64,000 nt of DNA from Cryobacterium sinapicolor (lineage in GTDB: Bacteria; Actinomycetota; Actinomycetes; Actinomycetales; Microbacteriaceae). The DNA lies in NCBI RefSeq assembly GCF_004403465.1, contig NZ_SOGQ01000026.1:1-64000 (forward strand), written 5' to 3'. Under the pieces are notes generated by a model, which ran no database searches, was not told the origin of the DNA, and worked only from the letters and a program-made list of their open reading frames with translations. The position numbers and the translations under genes are program-made. Shown here piece after piece: positions 53,240 to 63,273 of the stretch (within the stretch, counting starts at the first letter, position 1; each line of letters begins with the position of its first letter).

Positions 53240-53455
53240 CTACCGTTTGCCGTACTTCTTGTGCACTGCCTGTTTGGTTACGCCGAGGCACTGAGCAATG
53301 GCCTCCCATGACAGCCCGGCCTGACGAGCACTGCGAACGAGGCCTGCCTCACTGCGCCCCACCTCTCGATGGAGCTCGGCAATGATTTGCAGTGCTTCAG
53401 CTGGTCCCTTGCCGTCCATCGCTCCGACAAGTGTTCTCAATCGCTCCGCCTGCAT
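53240..53455 (-). CDS. small helix-turn-helix regulator, 71 aa
   Basis: The C-terminal HTH reads ARQAGLSWEAIAQCLGVTKQAVHKKYG; the N-terminal 40 residues form helices likely used for dimerisation. The ATG at 53455 is preceded by TAGTAT with exactly 6 nt between (leaderless), and a GTCAA-N6-TTGAC palindrome covers that box, so it should repress itself. The same site occurs twice at the serine hydrolase promoter just downstream, making a two-gene regulon. The signal it senses is unknown. Confidence 0.8.
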   Translation of the reverse strand: MQAERLRTLVGAMDGKGPAEALQIIAELHREVGRSEAGLVRSARQAGLSWEAIAQCLGVTKQAVHKKYGKR

Positions 53456-53457
53456 TC

Positions 53458-53473
53458 GTCAATACTAGTTGAC
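53458..53473. promoter_or_regulatory. operator over the HTH gene promoter
   Basis: GTCAATACTAGTTGAC has inverted arms GTCAA/TTGAC spaced by 6 bp and contains the minus-strand TAGTAT box (53467-53462). The start codon lies 3 nt beyond it. Confidence 0.8.
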
Positions 53474-53706
53474 GATAGTGAGCGGCGACGAGATCAATTC
53501 AGAAGTACGCGAGTGGGCTCAGTGTGACGTCGAGTGTCGGCACCCGCCGCATGCCTCCGGCTCGGCGGCGTGGCTCCGCGGCTGGTCTCGGAAGCGGATG
53601 TGGCGTCTCATCGCCGTGGGGCATTAGACGGCCGTCGGCCACCTGGTTCCTGTGAACGATGTCAGGACCGACGGGGAGACTCTTCCGAGAACGAGTGGGG
53701 GATGAG

Positions 53707-55218
53707 ATGGTGACTGTGCAGCGAAAAGTGACGGACGTCGACGCGATCGTGGTCGGCTCCGGGCCGAATGGCCTGGCTGCAGCGGTGACCCTGGCCAGAG
53801 CCGGGCTCTCCGTGCGCGTCTACGAAAAGTCCGCCAACGTCGGTGGCGGCGCCGCCACCGCGGAACTGACCCTGCCGGGCTTCCACCACGACGTCTGCTC
53901 CGCCGTGCACCCGCTTGCGTTGGCTTCCCAGTTCTTTCAACGTTTCGGGCTCGCGGACCGGATCGAACTGGTCGTTCCGGAGGTCTCCTACGGCCACCCG
54001 TTGCCGGGCGGCACCGCGGGCCTCGCCTATCGCAGCCTGACGCGGACCGTTGCCGAGCTGGGCCGGGACGGCCCGGCCTGGAACCGGTTGTTCGCGCCCC
54101 TCGTGTCCCATGCTGAGCAGGTGGCCGAGTTCACCGGCGCGCAGCTTCTGCGGCTGCCACAGCACCCGGCCACCGCTTTGCGCTTCGGCTTGCGCGCCCT
54201 CGAACAGGGCAGTCCGCTCTGGGACCTGCGTTTCTCGGGTGAGATCGCGCCCGCCCTGCTCACCGGCGTCAGTGCGCACACGATCAGGGCCCTGCCCAGC
54301 GTCGCCACCTCCGGTGCCGGTCTCACTCTTGCCACGTACGCCCACGCCGGCGGTTGGCCGATCCCGGTGGGCGGCAGTGGCGCGATCGTGGCCGCGCTGG
54401 TCGACGACCTGCTCGCTCACGGTGGCGAGATCGTCACGTCGACCGAGGTGCGGCGGCTGAGCGACCTGCCACCGGCCCGGGTGGTGATGTTGGACCTGAC
54501 GCCTCGGGCGCTGCTGCGGCTTGCCGAGGGCGAGCTGCCCGACGCATACGCGAGAAAGCTTCGCGCCTTCCGCTACGGCAACGGCGTCGCCAAGGTCGAC
54601 TTCGCCATCTCAGATCCGGTGCCCTGGCAGGCCACCGGGTTGCGGGCGGCGGGCACCGTGCACGTGGGTGGCACCCGGGCGCAGATGCGGCGAGCTGAGA
54701 ACACCGTCGCACGCGGCGGTCACGCCGAGGAGCCCTATGTTCTCGTGTCCCAGCCCAGCGGCATCGACCCCAGTCGCGCTCCGGCCGGTCAGCACACCCT
54801 CTGGGCGTACACCCATGTTCCGCGCGGTTCCACCATCGACCAGACCGACGCGATCGTGCGCCAGATCGAGCGCTACGCCCCGGGGTTCCGCGACACGATC
54901 CTGGCCAGCACGGGTCGCACCGCCACGAAGATGGAACAGCTGAACCCCAATTACATCGGCGGGGACATCTCGGCTGGCGAGGTGAGTCTGACCCAACTCC
55001 TCCGGCGGCCGGTCCTGTCCCCGGACCCCTGGCGCACTCCCTTGAACGGGGTGTACCTGTGCTCGTCGTCCACGCCGCCGGGCCCGGGCGTGCATGGTCT
55101 GGCCGGCTGGCACGCGGCTCTGAGCGCTCTTCGCCACGACCTCGGGGTGCTCACCGCCCCCGATCTCTCCCCGACCACGCAGAAATCGACCAATCAGATA
55201 ACGACCAACCAGAAATAG
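53707..55218 (+). CDS. phytoene-dehydrogenase-like FAD/NAD(P) oxidoreductase
   Basis: 503 aa. The N-terminal dinucleotide fold VDAIVVGSGPNGLAAAVTLARAG, a GG doublet (NVGGGAATAE) and the C-terminal FAD segment GVYLCSSSTPPGPGVHGLAGWHAA identify the CrtI/amine-oxidase-like family (related to human PYROXD2). No other carotenoid genes lie nearby, so a pigment role is not implied. The ATG at 53707 was chosen as nearest to the fold; an ATG at 53659 is possible. An SRPBCC gene follows after 8 nt. Confidence 0.87.
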   Translation: MVTVQRKVTDVDAIVVGSGPNGLAAAVTLARAGLSVRVYEKSANVGGGAATAELTLPGFHHDVCSAVHPLALASQFFQRFGLADRIELVVPEVSYGHPLPGGTAGLAYRSLTRTVAELGRDGPAWNRLFAPLVSHAEQVAEFTGAQLLRLPQHPATALRFGLRALEQGSPLWDLRFSGEIAPALLTGVSAHTIRALPSVATSGAGLTLATYAHAGGWPIPVGGSGAIVAALVDDLLAHGGEIVTSTEVRRLSDLPPARVVMLDLTPRALLRLAEGELPDAYARKLRAFRYGNGVAKVDFAISDPVPWQATGLRAAGTVHVGGTRAQMRRAENTVARGGHAEEPYVLVSQPSGIDPSRAPAGQHTLWAYTHVPRGSTIDQTDAIVRQIERYAPGFRDTILASTGRTATKMEQLNPNYIGGDISAGEVSLTQLLRRPVLSPDPWRTPLNGVYLCSSSTPPGPGVHGLAGWHAALSALRHDLGVLTAPDLSPTTQKSTNQITTNQK

Positions 55219-55226
55219 GTGACACT

Positions 55227-55769
55227 GTGGCCGTGAACCACCACACCATGAACTGCCCGCCCGAGAACGTCTTCGCAGTCTTGGCCGACGGCTGGCTCTA
55301 CCCGAGCTGGGTAGTCGGAGCCTCGCGAATGCGGGCTGTCGATGCGACGTGGCCGGAAGCAGGGAGCGCCATCCATCACTCGGTGGGTGTCTGGCCGGCC
55401 CTGATCGACGACTCCACGTCTGCTTTGGAATGGGACCCACCCCGGCATGCGCTCTTCAAGGCGCGTGGCTGGCCGGTCGGCGAGGCCCATGTGGCCGTCG
55501 ACGTCAAAGCGCGAGGCAACGGATGCATGGTCCGCATCACCGAGGACGCCACCGCCGGCCCCGGCCGGTTCGTGCCCCTATTCCTACGTGACTCGGCGAT
55601 CCGGATGCGAAACGTGGAGACCCTGCGACGGCTGGCATTCCTTGCTGAGGGCGGCGCCGGGAAGGTCCCCCAGGTACCAGGAACGACCACAATGTCGAAG
55701 TCGAAAAAGGCGGACACTGCCCAGAGGATTCCCAACCTGCCCGACCACTCTGCGACGCTGGGAAAGTAG
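55227..55769 (+). CDS. SRPBCC (START/polyketide cyclase-like) family protein
   Basis: 180 aa. The N-terminus NHHTMNCPPENVFAVLADGWLYPSWVVG and later strands form a hydrophobic ligand-binding helix-grip fold. The C-terminal tail is Lys-rich (TTMSKSKKADTAQR). The GTG at 55227 has AGGTGA 4 nt upstream. Directly downstream of the flavoprotein, it probably binds the same lipophilic ligand. The substrate is unknown. Confidence 0.85.
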   Translation: MAVNHHTMNCPPENVFAVLADGWLYPSWVVGASRMRAVDATWPEAGSAIHHSVGVWPALIDDSTSALEWDPPRHALFKARGWPVGEAHVAVDVKARGNGCMVRITEDATAGPGRFVPLFLRDSAIRMRNVETLRRLAFLAEGGAGKVPQVPGTTTMSKSKKADTAQRIPNLPDHSATLGK

Positions 55770-55772
55770 ATC

Positions 55773-56030
55773 ATGTTCCTACTCTTCGGCACCCGTGCCC
55801 ATCGTGCGGTGATAAACGTTGTCTCGTTCGTGTGCGGATATTGCGGGGTTCTCGCACAGCAGCAGGTGGTGAAAAAGTCTACGAAATTCACGCTGTTCTT
55901 CGTGCCTTTATTCCCCCTGGCGAAGTCTTACGCCAACGAATGCACCAACTGCGGCGGCACCACACGCCTCACTGCCACCCAGGTTGGGCACTCCATGGAT
56001 TGGGCGGCACCACACGCCTCAGCAGGCTAG
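55773..56030 (+). CDS. zinc-ribbon protein, 85 aa
   Basis: Two CxxC pairs (CGYC and CTNC) flank a hydrophobic middle (KFTLFFVPLFPLAKSY). The family is a small actinobacterial zinc-ribbon protein of unknown role. GGGAAAG precedes the ATG. It starts 3 nt after the SRPBCC stop. Confidence 0.75.
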   Translation: MFLLFGTRAHRAVINVVSFVCGYCGVLAQQQVVKKSTKFTLFFVPLFPLAKSYANECTNCGGTTRLTATQVGHSMDWAAPHASAG

Positions 56031-56092
56031 GGAGTGGTCGACAGCTGTCACGTGCAACGGCTCATCAACGACGTCGAGAAGGACGCGCTTGA

Positions 56093-56305
56093 TCAGGAAG
56101 CTGACCGCTGTGGAGCGGAATCAACAGTGCCCGGCTCACCGTTGCTCCTGACTCGTTCGTTGCGGATGGCGCCGTCGATCCAACCGAACGCGACCAGGAG
56201 GTCGAGAACGTCTTCGGCGGTGACGTATTGCCCAGGGGCAGCTGTGCGGAAGACGACCAGCCAGACGGGGCCCTGAACACGGGTGAGAATCGCCCCACTA
56301 CCCAC
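56093..56305 (-). pseudogene. YdeI/OmpD-associated family remnant
   Basis: The minus-strand frame reads VWLVVFRTAAPGQYVTAEDVLDLLVAFGWIDGAIRNE, the N-terminal hallmark (VWLVLYKK ... ALCFGWIDG) of YdeI-like proteins, which are about 190 aa. After GWIDGAI the sequence diverges and stops. Only about a quarter remains. The surrounding 56031-56392 has no other gene. Confidence 0.5.
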
Positions 56306-56392
56306 CGGGGCGACCGCTGTCCCCGGCGGCTCTCAGGATCAGCCCGGCCTGGCTGTCTAGGATCGGAACCCCACGACGTCCCGGAGGATCCC

Positions 56393-56719
56393 ATGAAGTG
56401 CCCCAACGACTCAACCACCCTCGTCATGAGCGAACGCAGTGGCGTGGAAATCGACTACTGCCCCGACTGCCGCGGCGTGTGGCTCGACCGAGGCGAGCTC
56501 GACAAGATCCTCGACCGGGCCGAAAAAGAATTCGCCCAGGCTGCACCGGTCCAGCCGGTTGCCGCCACACCGGTGCAGCAATACCCGGACCCGCGCACTC
56601 GTGCGCCGCAATACGGCGACCGTGATCGGAGCCACGACGACCGGGACCGCGGCTACGACAATCGTGACGGGTATCGGCCCAAGAAGAAGGACAACTGGCT
56701 GGGTGAACTCTTCGGTTAG
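56393..56719 (+). CDS. zinc-finger (TFIIB-type) protein, 108 aa
   Basis: MKCPNDSTTLVM...VEIDYCPDCRGVWLDRGELDKIL is the COG3809 TFIIB-like zinc ribbon (one CxxC-type pair plus CPDC). The C-terminal half is a Tyr/Arg/Asp-rich, probably disordered tail (DRDRSHDDRDRGYDNRDGY) ending in a GELFG-type hydrophobic clip. GGAGG lies 6 nt before the ATG. The molecular role is unknown. Confidence 0.85.
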   Translation: MKCPNDSTTLVMSERSGVEIDYCPDCRGVWLDRGELDKILDRAEKEFAQAAPVQPVAATPVQQYPDPRTRAPQYGDRDRSHDDRDRGYDNRDGYRPKKKDNWLGELFG

Positions 56720-56823
56720 GCGCGCCGCCGTTTGTGGGCAACCTCCCAGCGGGATTCCAAGCCCACTGTCAGAGCCTCGGCGTAGCATCACAGTATGATT
56801 CGTTTCGGAACAGGTCGTTGATC

Positions 56824-57999
56824 ATGTCACGCAATTCAGTCAAGTGGCTCCCCGCCATCGTCGTTCCGGTTGTCATCGTCGCTGGCGTGCTTGCCGTGCC
56901 GCTGCAGGCCGGTGCCGCCGTTGACCTGCCCGACAAGACGCCCGAGCAGGTCCTCCTGATGTTCAGCGACAGCACCGTGAACGCCTTCTCCGGAACCGTC
57001 GAGAAGACCGCCGAGCTGGGCCTGCCCGACATCGACCTCGGCGCCGGCATGGCCGGGTCCATGGGCGAGTCGACGTCCGAGTCCGCGCCGGAGGGCACGG
57101 CTGAGCCCGGGGCTGCGGCTACAGGCGCGCTCGCATCCGTCATGGAACTTTTCAGCGGATCCCACACGGCCCGGGTCTACGTCGACGGCAGCGATGCCGG
57201 CGGCCCTGCGAAGGCGCGCGTGCAGATCCAGGACCGCATGGCGGAGCGCAACGTGGTGAGCAACGGCACGGATGTCTGGGCCTACGACTCCGAGACGAAC
57301 ACCGCCAGCCACCTGGCCATCCCCGCCGACGCCCGGGCCACCGCGCAGGCGAAGATCGCCGAGATGGCCGCCACCGCCCCAGCCGACCTGTCGACGCCCT
57401 CGCAGGTCGCCGACCGCTTCCTGAGCGAGATCGACCCGAGCACGACCGTCTCGGTCGGCACCGACGGCACCGTGGCCGGTCGCACCGCCTACGAGCTGGT
57501 TCTCACTCCCAAGGCCACCCAGACCCTGATCGAATCGGTGTCCATCTCGGTCGACTCCGAGACGGGCGTGCCGCTGCAGGTCACCGTGCGTGCCGCCGGT
57601 CAGGAAGACCCGGCCTTCCAGGTCGGCTTCACCGAGGTCGACTTCAGCACACCGTCTGCCGACCTGTTCGACTTCACCCCGCCGGCCGGCGCCACCGTTG
57701 AAGAGGTCGCCCTGCCGGTCATGCCTGAGATGCCTGCCGACGAGCCCAAGCCCGAGATCCCGGCCGAGAACGTTCCCGTCGTGACGGGAACCGGCTGGGA
57801 CGCCATCGTGGAGGTGCCCGCGGCATCCGTTCCATCCGAACTCAGTGCCAACCCGATGCTGTCGGAACTTGCGACTGCAGTCGACGGCGGGCAGCTGTTC
57901 TCTACCGCCCTCGTCAACGTTTTCCTGGCCGACGACGGTCGTGTCTTCGCCGGGTCCGTTCCCGTGGAGTTGCTCCAGGCCGCCGCCGACGCCCAATGA
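56824..57999 (+). CDS. LolA-like secreted protein (lipoprotein carrier fold)
   Basis: 391 aa. A signal peptide (WLPAIVVPVVIVAGVLAVPLQAGAA) leads to a beta-rich domain of the LolA/DUF2092 type: TPEQVLLMFSDS, ARVQIQDRMAERNVVSNGTDVWAYDSETNTA, and VGFTEVDFSTPSADLFDFTPP. A Pro/Glu linker follows (PEMPADEPKPEIPAENVP). It probably acts outside the membrane. It precedes an ABC exporter by 10 nt, suggesting that the three genes handle a lipid or cell-wall ligand together. The ribosome site is weak. Confidence 0.83.
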   Translation: MSRNSVKWLPAIVVPVVIVAGVLAVPLQAGAAVDLPDKTPEQVLLMFSDSTVNAFSGTVEKTAELGLPDIDLGAGMAGSMGESTSESAPEGTAEPGAAATGALASVMELFSGSHTARVYVDGSDAGGPAKARVQIQDRMAERNVVSNGTDVWAYDSETNTASHLAIPADARATAQAKIAEMAATAPADLSTPSQVADRFLSEIDPSTTVSVGTDGTVAGRTAYELVLTPKATQTLIESVSISVDSETGVPLQVTVRAAGQEDPAFQVGFTEVDFSTPSADLFDFTPPAGATVEEVALPVMPEMPADEPKPEIPAENVPVVTGTGWDAIVEVPAASVPSELSANPMLSELATAVDGGQLFSTALVNVFLADDGRVFAGSVPVELLQAAADAQ

Positions 58000-58009
58000 T
58001 CACGACACA

Positions 58010-58979
58010 GTGACCTCCGTCACCCCGGCTTCCGATCTTGCGATCGAGAGCCGGGGTCTCACCAAGCGCTTTGGCGGGCAGATCGCCGTGAATGAAATCA
58101 ACCTGGCCGTTCCGCGCGGGTCGGTTTTCGGGTTTCTCGGCCCCAACGGCTCCGGCAAGACCACCAGCATTCGCATGCTGCTCGGCCTGACCCAGGCCAG
58201 CGGCGGGCAGATTCGCCTTCTGGGCCAGAGCATGCCCGACAGTCTTCACGACGTGCTGCCCCGCGTCGGGGCACTCGTGGAGGGGCCCGCGTTCTACCCG
58301 TTCCTCTCCGGCGCCGCCAACCTGCGCCGGCTCGACACGGCCGACCGCAATGCCCCGTCCCGCACGCGCGTCGCGCGGGTCGAGCAGGCTTTGGCGCGAG
58401 TGGGTCTCACCCACGCCGCCGGCAAAAAGGTGGCCGCCTACTCACTCGGAATGAAACAGCGACTCGGCATCGCCAACGCGCTGCTGCAGCCGCGGGAACT
58501 GCTCGTGCTCGACGAGCCCACCAACGGGCTCGACCCGCAGGGCACCCGCGAGGTGCGCAGCCTGGTGCGGTCGCTTGCGGCCGAGGGCACCACGGTCTTC
58601 GTCTCGAGCCACCTGCTCGCCGAGGTGGAGCAGATGTGCACCCACGCCGCGGTGATGAGCGGCGGCAACCTCGTGGCCCAGGGCACGCTGGCCGAGCTGC
58701 GTCACGTCGGCCAGACGCGGGTGCGCGTGCGCACACCGGATGCCGCCGCGGCATCCGCCGTGCTGACCCGACTCGGCCTCACCCCGGTGCGAAGCGACGT
58801 GCCCGATCAGGACCCGTGGGTCGCGGCTCCGCTGCCCCGAGACCTGTCGACCGGCCTGACCGGCCGGCCGGAGACCATCGTCGCGGCCCTCGTGGCCGGC
58901 GGTGTGCGCGTGCGCGGTTTCCTGATCGAGGAGTCCAGCCTGGAAGAACGCTTCGTGGCACTGACCGGAGAAGGTTTCG

Positions 58980-58993
<14 letters not shown>
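58010..58993 (+). CDS. ABC transporter ATP-binding protein (BcrA/CcmA-like)
   Basis: 327 aa. Walker A is GPNGSGKTTS, the signature is YSLGMKQRLGIA and Walker B is LLVLDEPTNGLD, with the H-loop in FVSSHLL. The GTG at 58010 lies 10 nt after the LolA-like stop. The C-terminal extension (about residues 225-327) is common in bacitracin- and drug-export ATPases. It overlaps the permease gene by 14 nt. Confidence 0.93.
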
Positions 58994-59903
<910 letters not shown>

Positions 59904-60187
59904 CCCGATCCTGACCTGGCTCCGGTTCAGGGTCGCCGCCCCCGAACAGTCGACGACCTTTGGTGCACGGATGCGCGACACCTGTCGATCACGGCGGGTC
60001 CGCGGCCACGGTGGCGCGGGCGGGGGAGCAGCCGAGGCGCCGTGCGGGTTCGGGGTCCCCCGGTCGAGGTCGTAGCGTGGCTACCTCAGAACCCGAGCCG
60101 GTCCGCCTCACAACCGTGGGGACCCGACCGGGTGACACGGTCGTCCTCTGGGTGGCTGCGTCTGTGCCGTTATGAGGAAGTAGCCAC

Positions 60188-61672
60188 ATGCCTGAACGCA
60201 CCACCGCGGTATCCGGAACCACACGTACCGGGGCCGCAGCACGAGACTCCCACCCGGATCAGAGCCTGGCCCGGTCGCTGAGCCGGCGGCACATCCAGAT
60301 GCTCGCCATCGGCGGCACGATCGGAACCGGCCTGTTCATGGGTGCCGGCAAAACCATCTCTCTCGCCGGGCCATCCGTGATCTTCGTCTACATGATCATC
60401 GGCTTCATGCTCTTCTTCGTGATGCGGGCCATGGGCGAGATCCTGCTGTCCAACCTTGACTACAAGTCGTTCAGCGACTTCGCCGGGGACCTGCTCGGCC
60501 CGTGGGCGAGCTTCTTCACCGGCTGGTCCTACTGGGCGTTCTGGGTGGTCACCGGCGTCGCCGACATCGTGGCCATCTCCGGCTACGTCGACGTGCTGGC
60601 CCCGGGCACGCCGCTGTGGATCCCGGCACTAGTCACCCCGGTCGTGCTGATCGTGCTCAACCTGCCGAGCGTCAAGGCCTTCGGCGAGGCCGAGTTCTGG
60701 TTCGCCCTGGTCAAGGTCATTGCCATCCTCGCCCTGATCGGCACCGGCCTCGTGATGATCATGACGCACTTCACCTCACCCTCCGGCGCCGTGGCCGGCT
60801 TCGAGAACATCTGGAACGACGGCGGGATGTTCCCGCATGGCGTCGCCGGCTTCGTGCTCGGCTTCCAGATCGCCATCTTCGCCTTCGCCGGCATCGAGCT
60901 CGTCGGCACCGCGGCCGCGGAGACGAAAGACCCGGAGAAGAACCTGCCCCGGGCCATCAACACGATTCCGCTGCGACTGCTGCTGTTCTATGTGGGTGCC
61001 CTGGTGATCATCATGTCGGTCAACCCGTGGCGCACCATCGACCCCGGCAGCAGCCCGTTCATCGGTATGTTCGCCCTCGCCGGGCTCGGGGTAGCAGCCA
61101 TCGTCGTCAACCTGGTCGTGCTCACCTCGGCCGCCTCAAGCGCCAACTCCGGCATCTACTCGACCTCACGGATGGTCTACGGCCTCGCCCAGGACGGCAA
61201 CGCCCCGCAGGCGTTCGGTCGACTGAGCATCCGCAAGGTGCCGCAGAACGCCCTGCTGTTCTCCTGCATCTTCCTGCTGGCCGGTCTGGTGCTGCTCTAC
61301 ACGGGGGACTCCTTCATGGGCGCGTTCACCCTCGTCACCTCGGTGGCATCGGTGCTGACGATGTTCGTCTGGTCCATCATCATGGTCAGCTACCTGGTCT
61401 TCCTCCGCCGCCGTCCGCACCGGCACGCGGTTTCGGAGTACAAGATGCCGGGTGCCCGGTTCATGCCCTGGGTGGTGCTGGCGTTCTTCGCCTTCATGCT
61501 CTGGGCCCTCGGCCAGGCCGATGACACCCGCCTCGCGCTCGTCGTGGCCCCGGTCTGGTTCTTCGGGCTCGGTGCCGCCTGGTACGTCAACCGCAAGGCT
61601 CCGCTGCAGCAGGCCCGGATCGAGGAGTGGAAGGCCGACGCCCGCGCCGAGAAGGCCGCGCTCGCTCGTTGA
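60188..61672 (+). CDS. cycA: D-serine/D-alanine/glycine:proton symporter (amino acid permease)
   Basis: 494 aa, 12 helices. RRHIQMLAIGGTIGTGLFMGAGKTISLAGPSVIFVYMIIGFMLFFVMRAMGE, NLDYKSFSDFAGDLLGPWA and FAGIELVGTAAAETKDPEKNLPRAIN are very close to E. coli CycA. GAGGAAG lies 7 nt before the ATG. It imports D-alanine, D-serine, glycine and probably L-alanine. The next genes (AdeR-like regulator, ald) make this an alanine-use cluster. It is convergent with the regulator (17 nt between stops). Confidence 0.9.
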   Translation: MPERTTAVSGTTRTGAAARDSHPDQSLARSLSRRHIQMLAIGGTIGTGLFMGAGKTISLAGPSVIFVYMIIGFMLFFVMRAMGEILLSNLDYKSFSDFAGDLLGPWASFFTGWSYWAFWVVTGVADIVAISGYVDVLAPGTPLWIPALVTPVVLIVLNLPSVKAFGEAEFWFALVKVIAILALIGTGLVMIMTHFTSPSGAVAGFENIWNDGGMFPHGVAGFVLGFQIAIFAFAGIELVGTAAAETKDPEKNLPRAINTIPLRLLLFYVGALVIIMSVNPWRTIDPGSSPFIGMFALAGLGVAAIVVNLVVLTSAASSANSGIYSTSRMVYGLAQDGNAPQAFGRLSIRKVPQNALLFSCIFLLAGLVLLYTGDSFMGAFTLVTSVASVLTMFVWSIIMVSYLVFLRRRPHRHAVSEYKMPGARFMPWVVLAFFAFMLWALGQADDTRLALVVAPVWFFGLGAAWYVNRKAPLQQARIEEWKADARAEKAALAR

Positions 61673-61689
61673 CGCGGCCCCGGGTCCAG

Positions 61690-62916
61690 CTAGATTCGGG
61701 GCCGGCGCGACCAGCGGTCGGCTTTCATGGCCAGGTGCAGTTCCAGCCGCACCTGGCCGCCCAGCGGGTCGGCGCCGATCAGTGTACGGATCTTCGCGAG
61801 CCGGTTGTAGATGCTGCTGCGGTGCAGGTGCAGGGCGGCGGCGACATCCTGCACCGATCCGTCGGTGTCGTAGAGCAGTTCCAGCATCGGCAGCAGCTCG
61901 TGGTTGGCGTCGAAGTCCCGCAGCTCGGCGAAGTAGACCGACTCCACGGGGGAGAGGTTGCGGCTGCTGGCCGCGAGGAACTGGTAGACGCCGATCTGGC
62001 GGAAGTCGGCGATGGTGCCCAGGCGGGCGTCGACCGCGGCGGCCTGCACCGCCTTGCGGGACTGGATGTAGGCATCCGGGACCCGTCGGAGGTCGGTGAA
62101 CACCTCACTGAAGCCCATTAGGTCGGGGCGTTCGGGGGTGCCGCCGCGGCGGGCGAGTTCGGCTCGGTAGCGGTGCAGCATCTCGATGTGGGCCACCTTG
62201 CCCGGCGAATCGCGCAGGAGAACGACCGCGTGGGTCTCGGTGCCGGCGCTGAACCGGGCGGCGTCGATGCCGACCGTGGCGTGTAGCGCCGAAATGCGCT
62301 GCAGCAGAACGCCGGCCTCGGGGTCGGGCGTGGCCTCGTGGCCGGCGGCGTGCTCGTCGGGGCGGGGCATCAGGGTGGCGAGGTGCCAGGGACCCGTCGC
62401 ATGGATCTGCGGCCAGCCCGCGATCTCCTCGATTGCGGGCGTCTCCGCGTGGCAGGCCGCGAGGAACAGGGCCTCCCTCTCCCGGCGCTGCGCGGATTCG
62501 GCGGTGTTGGTGTCGAGCAGGGTCTCGGCCAACCGGTCCAGCTCGCCGCGCACGGCGGGCAACTCCCGGAGGATCTCCTCCGGGGATTCGTCGTGGGAGC
62601 CCTGCATCGCCCACAGGTATCCGACCCGGAAGCCCCGCACCATCAGCGGCACGCAGACCCGGCCGAGCATCCCGAGCGCGGCGTTGGCGGGAACGGCGAT
62701 CGGACGGACCGCCGTGCTGATGCCGTGCTGCAGTTGCCAGGCACTGACGTCGGCGGGCACCCTCTTGCTCAGCAGGAAGTTGACCCGCACGCTGTCCGCG
62801 AGCGGCTGGTCCCTGCTGTACGCCAGCAGGCCGCCGTCGAGGTCCTCGAGGGAGAGGGCGCGGTCCAGGCCGGCCGCGAGATGTTCGACCAGGTCTTCGA
62901 TTTCCGCGCTTCTCAT
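61690..62916 (-). CDS. PucR/CdaR-type regulator, AdeR-like
   Basis: 408 aa. An N-terminal GAF-like sensor region (about 10-180), a central GGDEF-like PucR domain and a C-terminal HTH_30 domain: DGSVQDVAAALHLHRSSIYNRLAKIRTLIG. The ATG at 62916 follows TAGCAT by 7 nt; longer upstream reading was rejected. It is divergent from ald. In Bacillus, AdeR of this family activates ald in response to alanine, so the same job is likely here. Confidence 0.85.
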   Translation of the reverse strand: MRSAEIEDLVEHLAAGLDRALSLEDLDGGLLAYSRDQPLADSVRVNFLLSKRVPADVSAWQLQHGISTAVRPIAVPANAALGMLGRVCVPLMVRGFRVGYLWAMQGSHDESPEEILRELPAVRGELDRLAETLLDTNTAESAQRREREALFLAACHAETPAIEEIAGWPQIHATGPWHLATLMPRPDEHAAGHEATPDPEAGVLLQRISALHATVGIDAARFSAGTETHAVVLLRDSPGKVAHIEMLHRYRAELARRGGTPERPDLMGFSEVFTDLRRVPDAYIQSRKAVQAAAVDARLGTIADFRQIGVYQFLAASSRNLSPVESVYFAELRDFDANHELLPMLELLYDTDGSVQDVAAALHLHRSSIYNRLAKIRTLIGADPLGGQVRLELHLAMKADRWSRRPRI

Positions 62917-62981
62917 CAGCTCAATGCTAGGGGTCCGCAGTGTGCCAGAGGCGGACATCAGGCGACGTTTGCCGCAGTGAG

Positions 62982-62999
62982 ACTCGACATCTGTCGAGT
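62982..62999. promoter_or_regulatory. palindrome in the regulator-ald gap, probable operator
   Basis: ACTCGACATCTGTCGAGT has perfect 8-bp arms around TC. It lies 66 nt upstream of the regulator start and about 275 nt from ald. The rest of this 357-bp gap holds no gene. Confidence 0.6.
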
Positions 63000-63273
63000 G
63001 ACAAACCGCCTCCCCGTCTCCAATACCGGCGGCCCCCGGAGTCAAGCCCGCCCGACGTGGTAGTAAAACCCCTGAACAACATCATTATTCCGCCCCTGCT
63101 CGGGCCGTGGCCGGCTTCGGCCTCCGCCGCATGAGTGCGGGCCCGGCAGCGACGCCCGGCCCGGGCCGAATTGCTGGATTTAGTGTTGGTCCGGCTGCGG
63201 TTCACCGTTGAAAGTGGCACCGCAGCCCCCTGTCACAAGTTCACCTGAGCAGTACTGAGCAACGGAGTCGGCC

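Noticed and set aside
53659-53706. Upstream ATG at 53659 as start of the flavoprotein
   Set aside because: It adds 16 residues with no family similarity and has no ribosome site; kept as a possibility only.
59904-60187. Small gene in the gap before cycA
   Set aside because: Frames are short, Arg/Gly-rich and lack ribosome sites; the gap more likely holds only the cycA promoter (TAGCGT near 60075).
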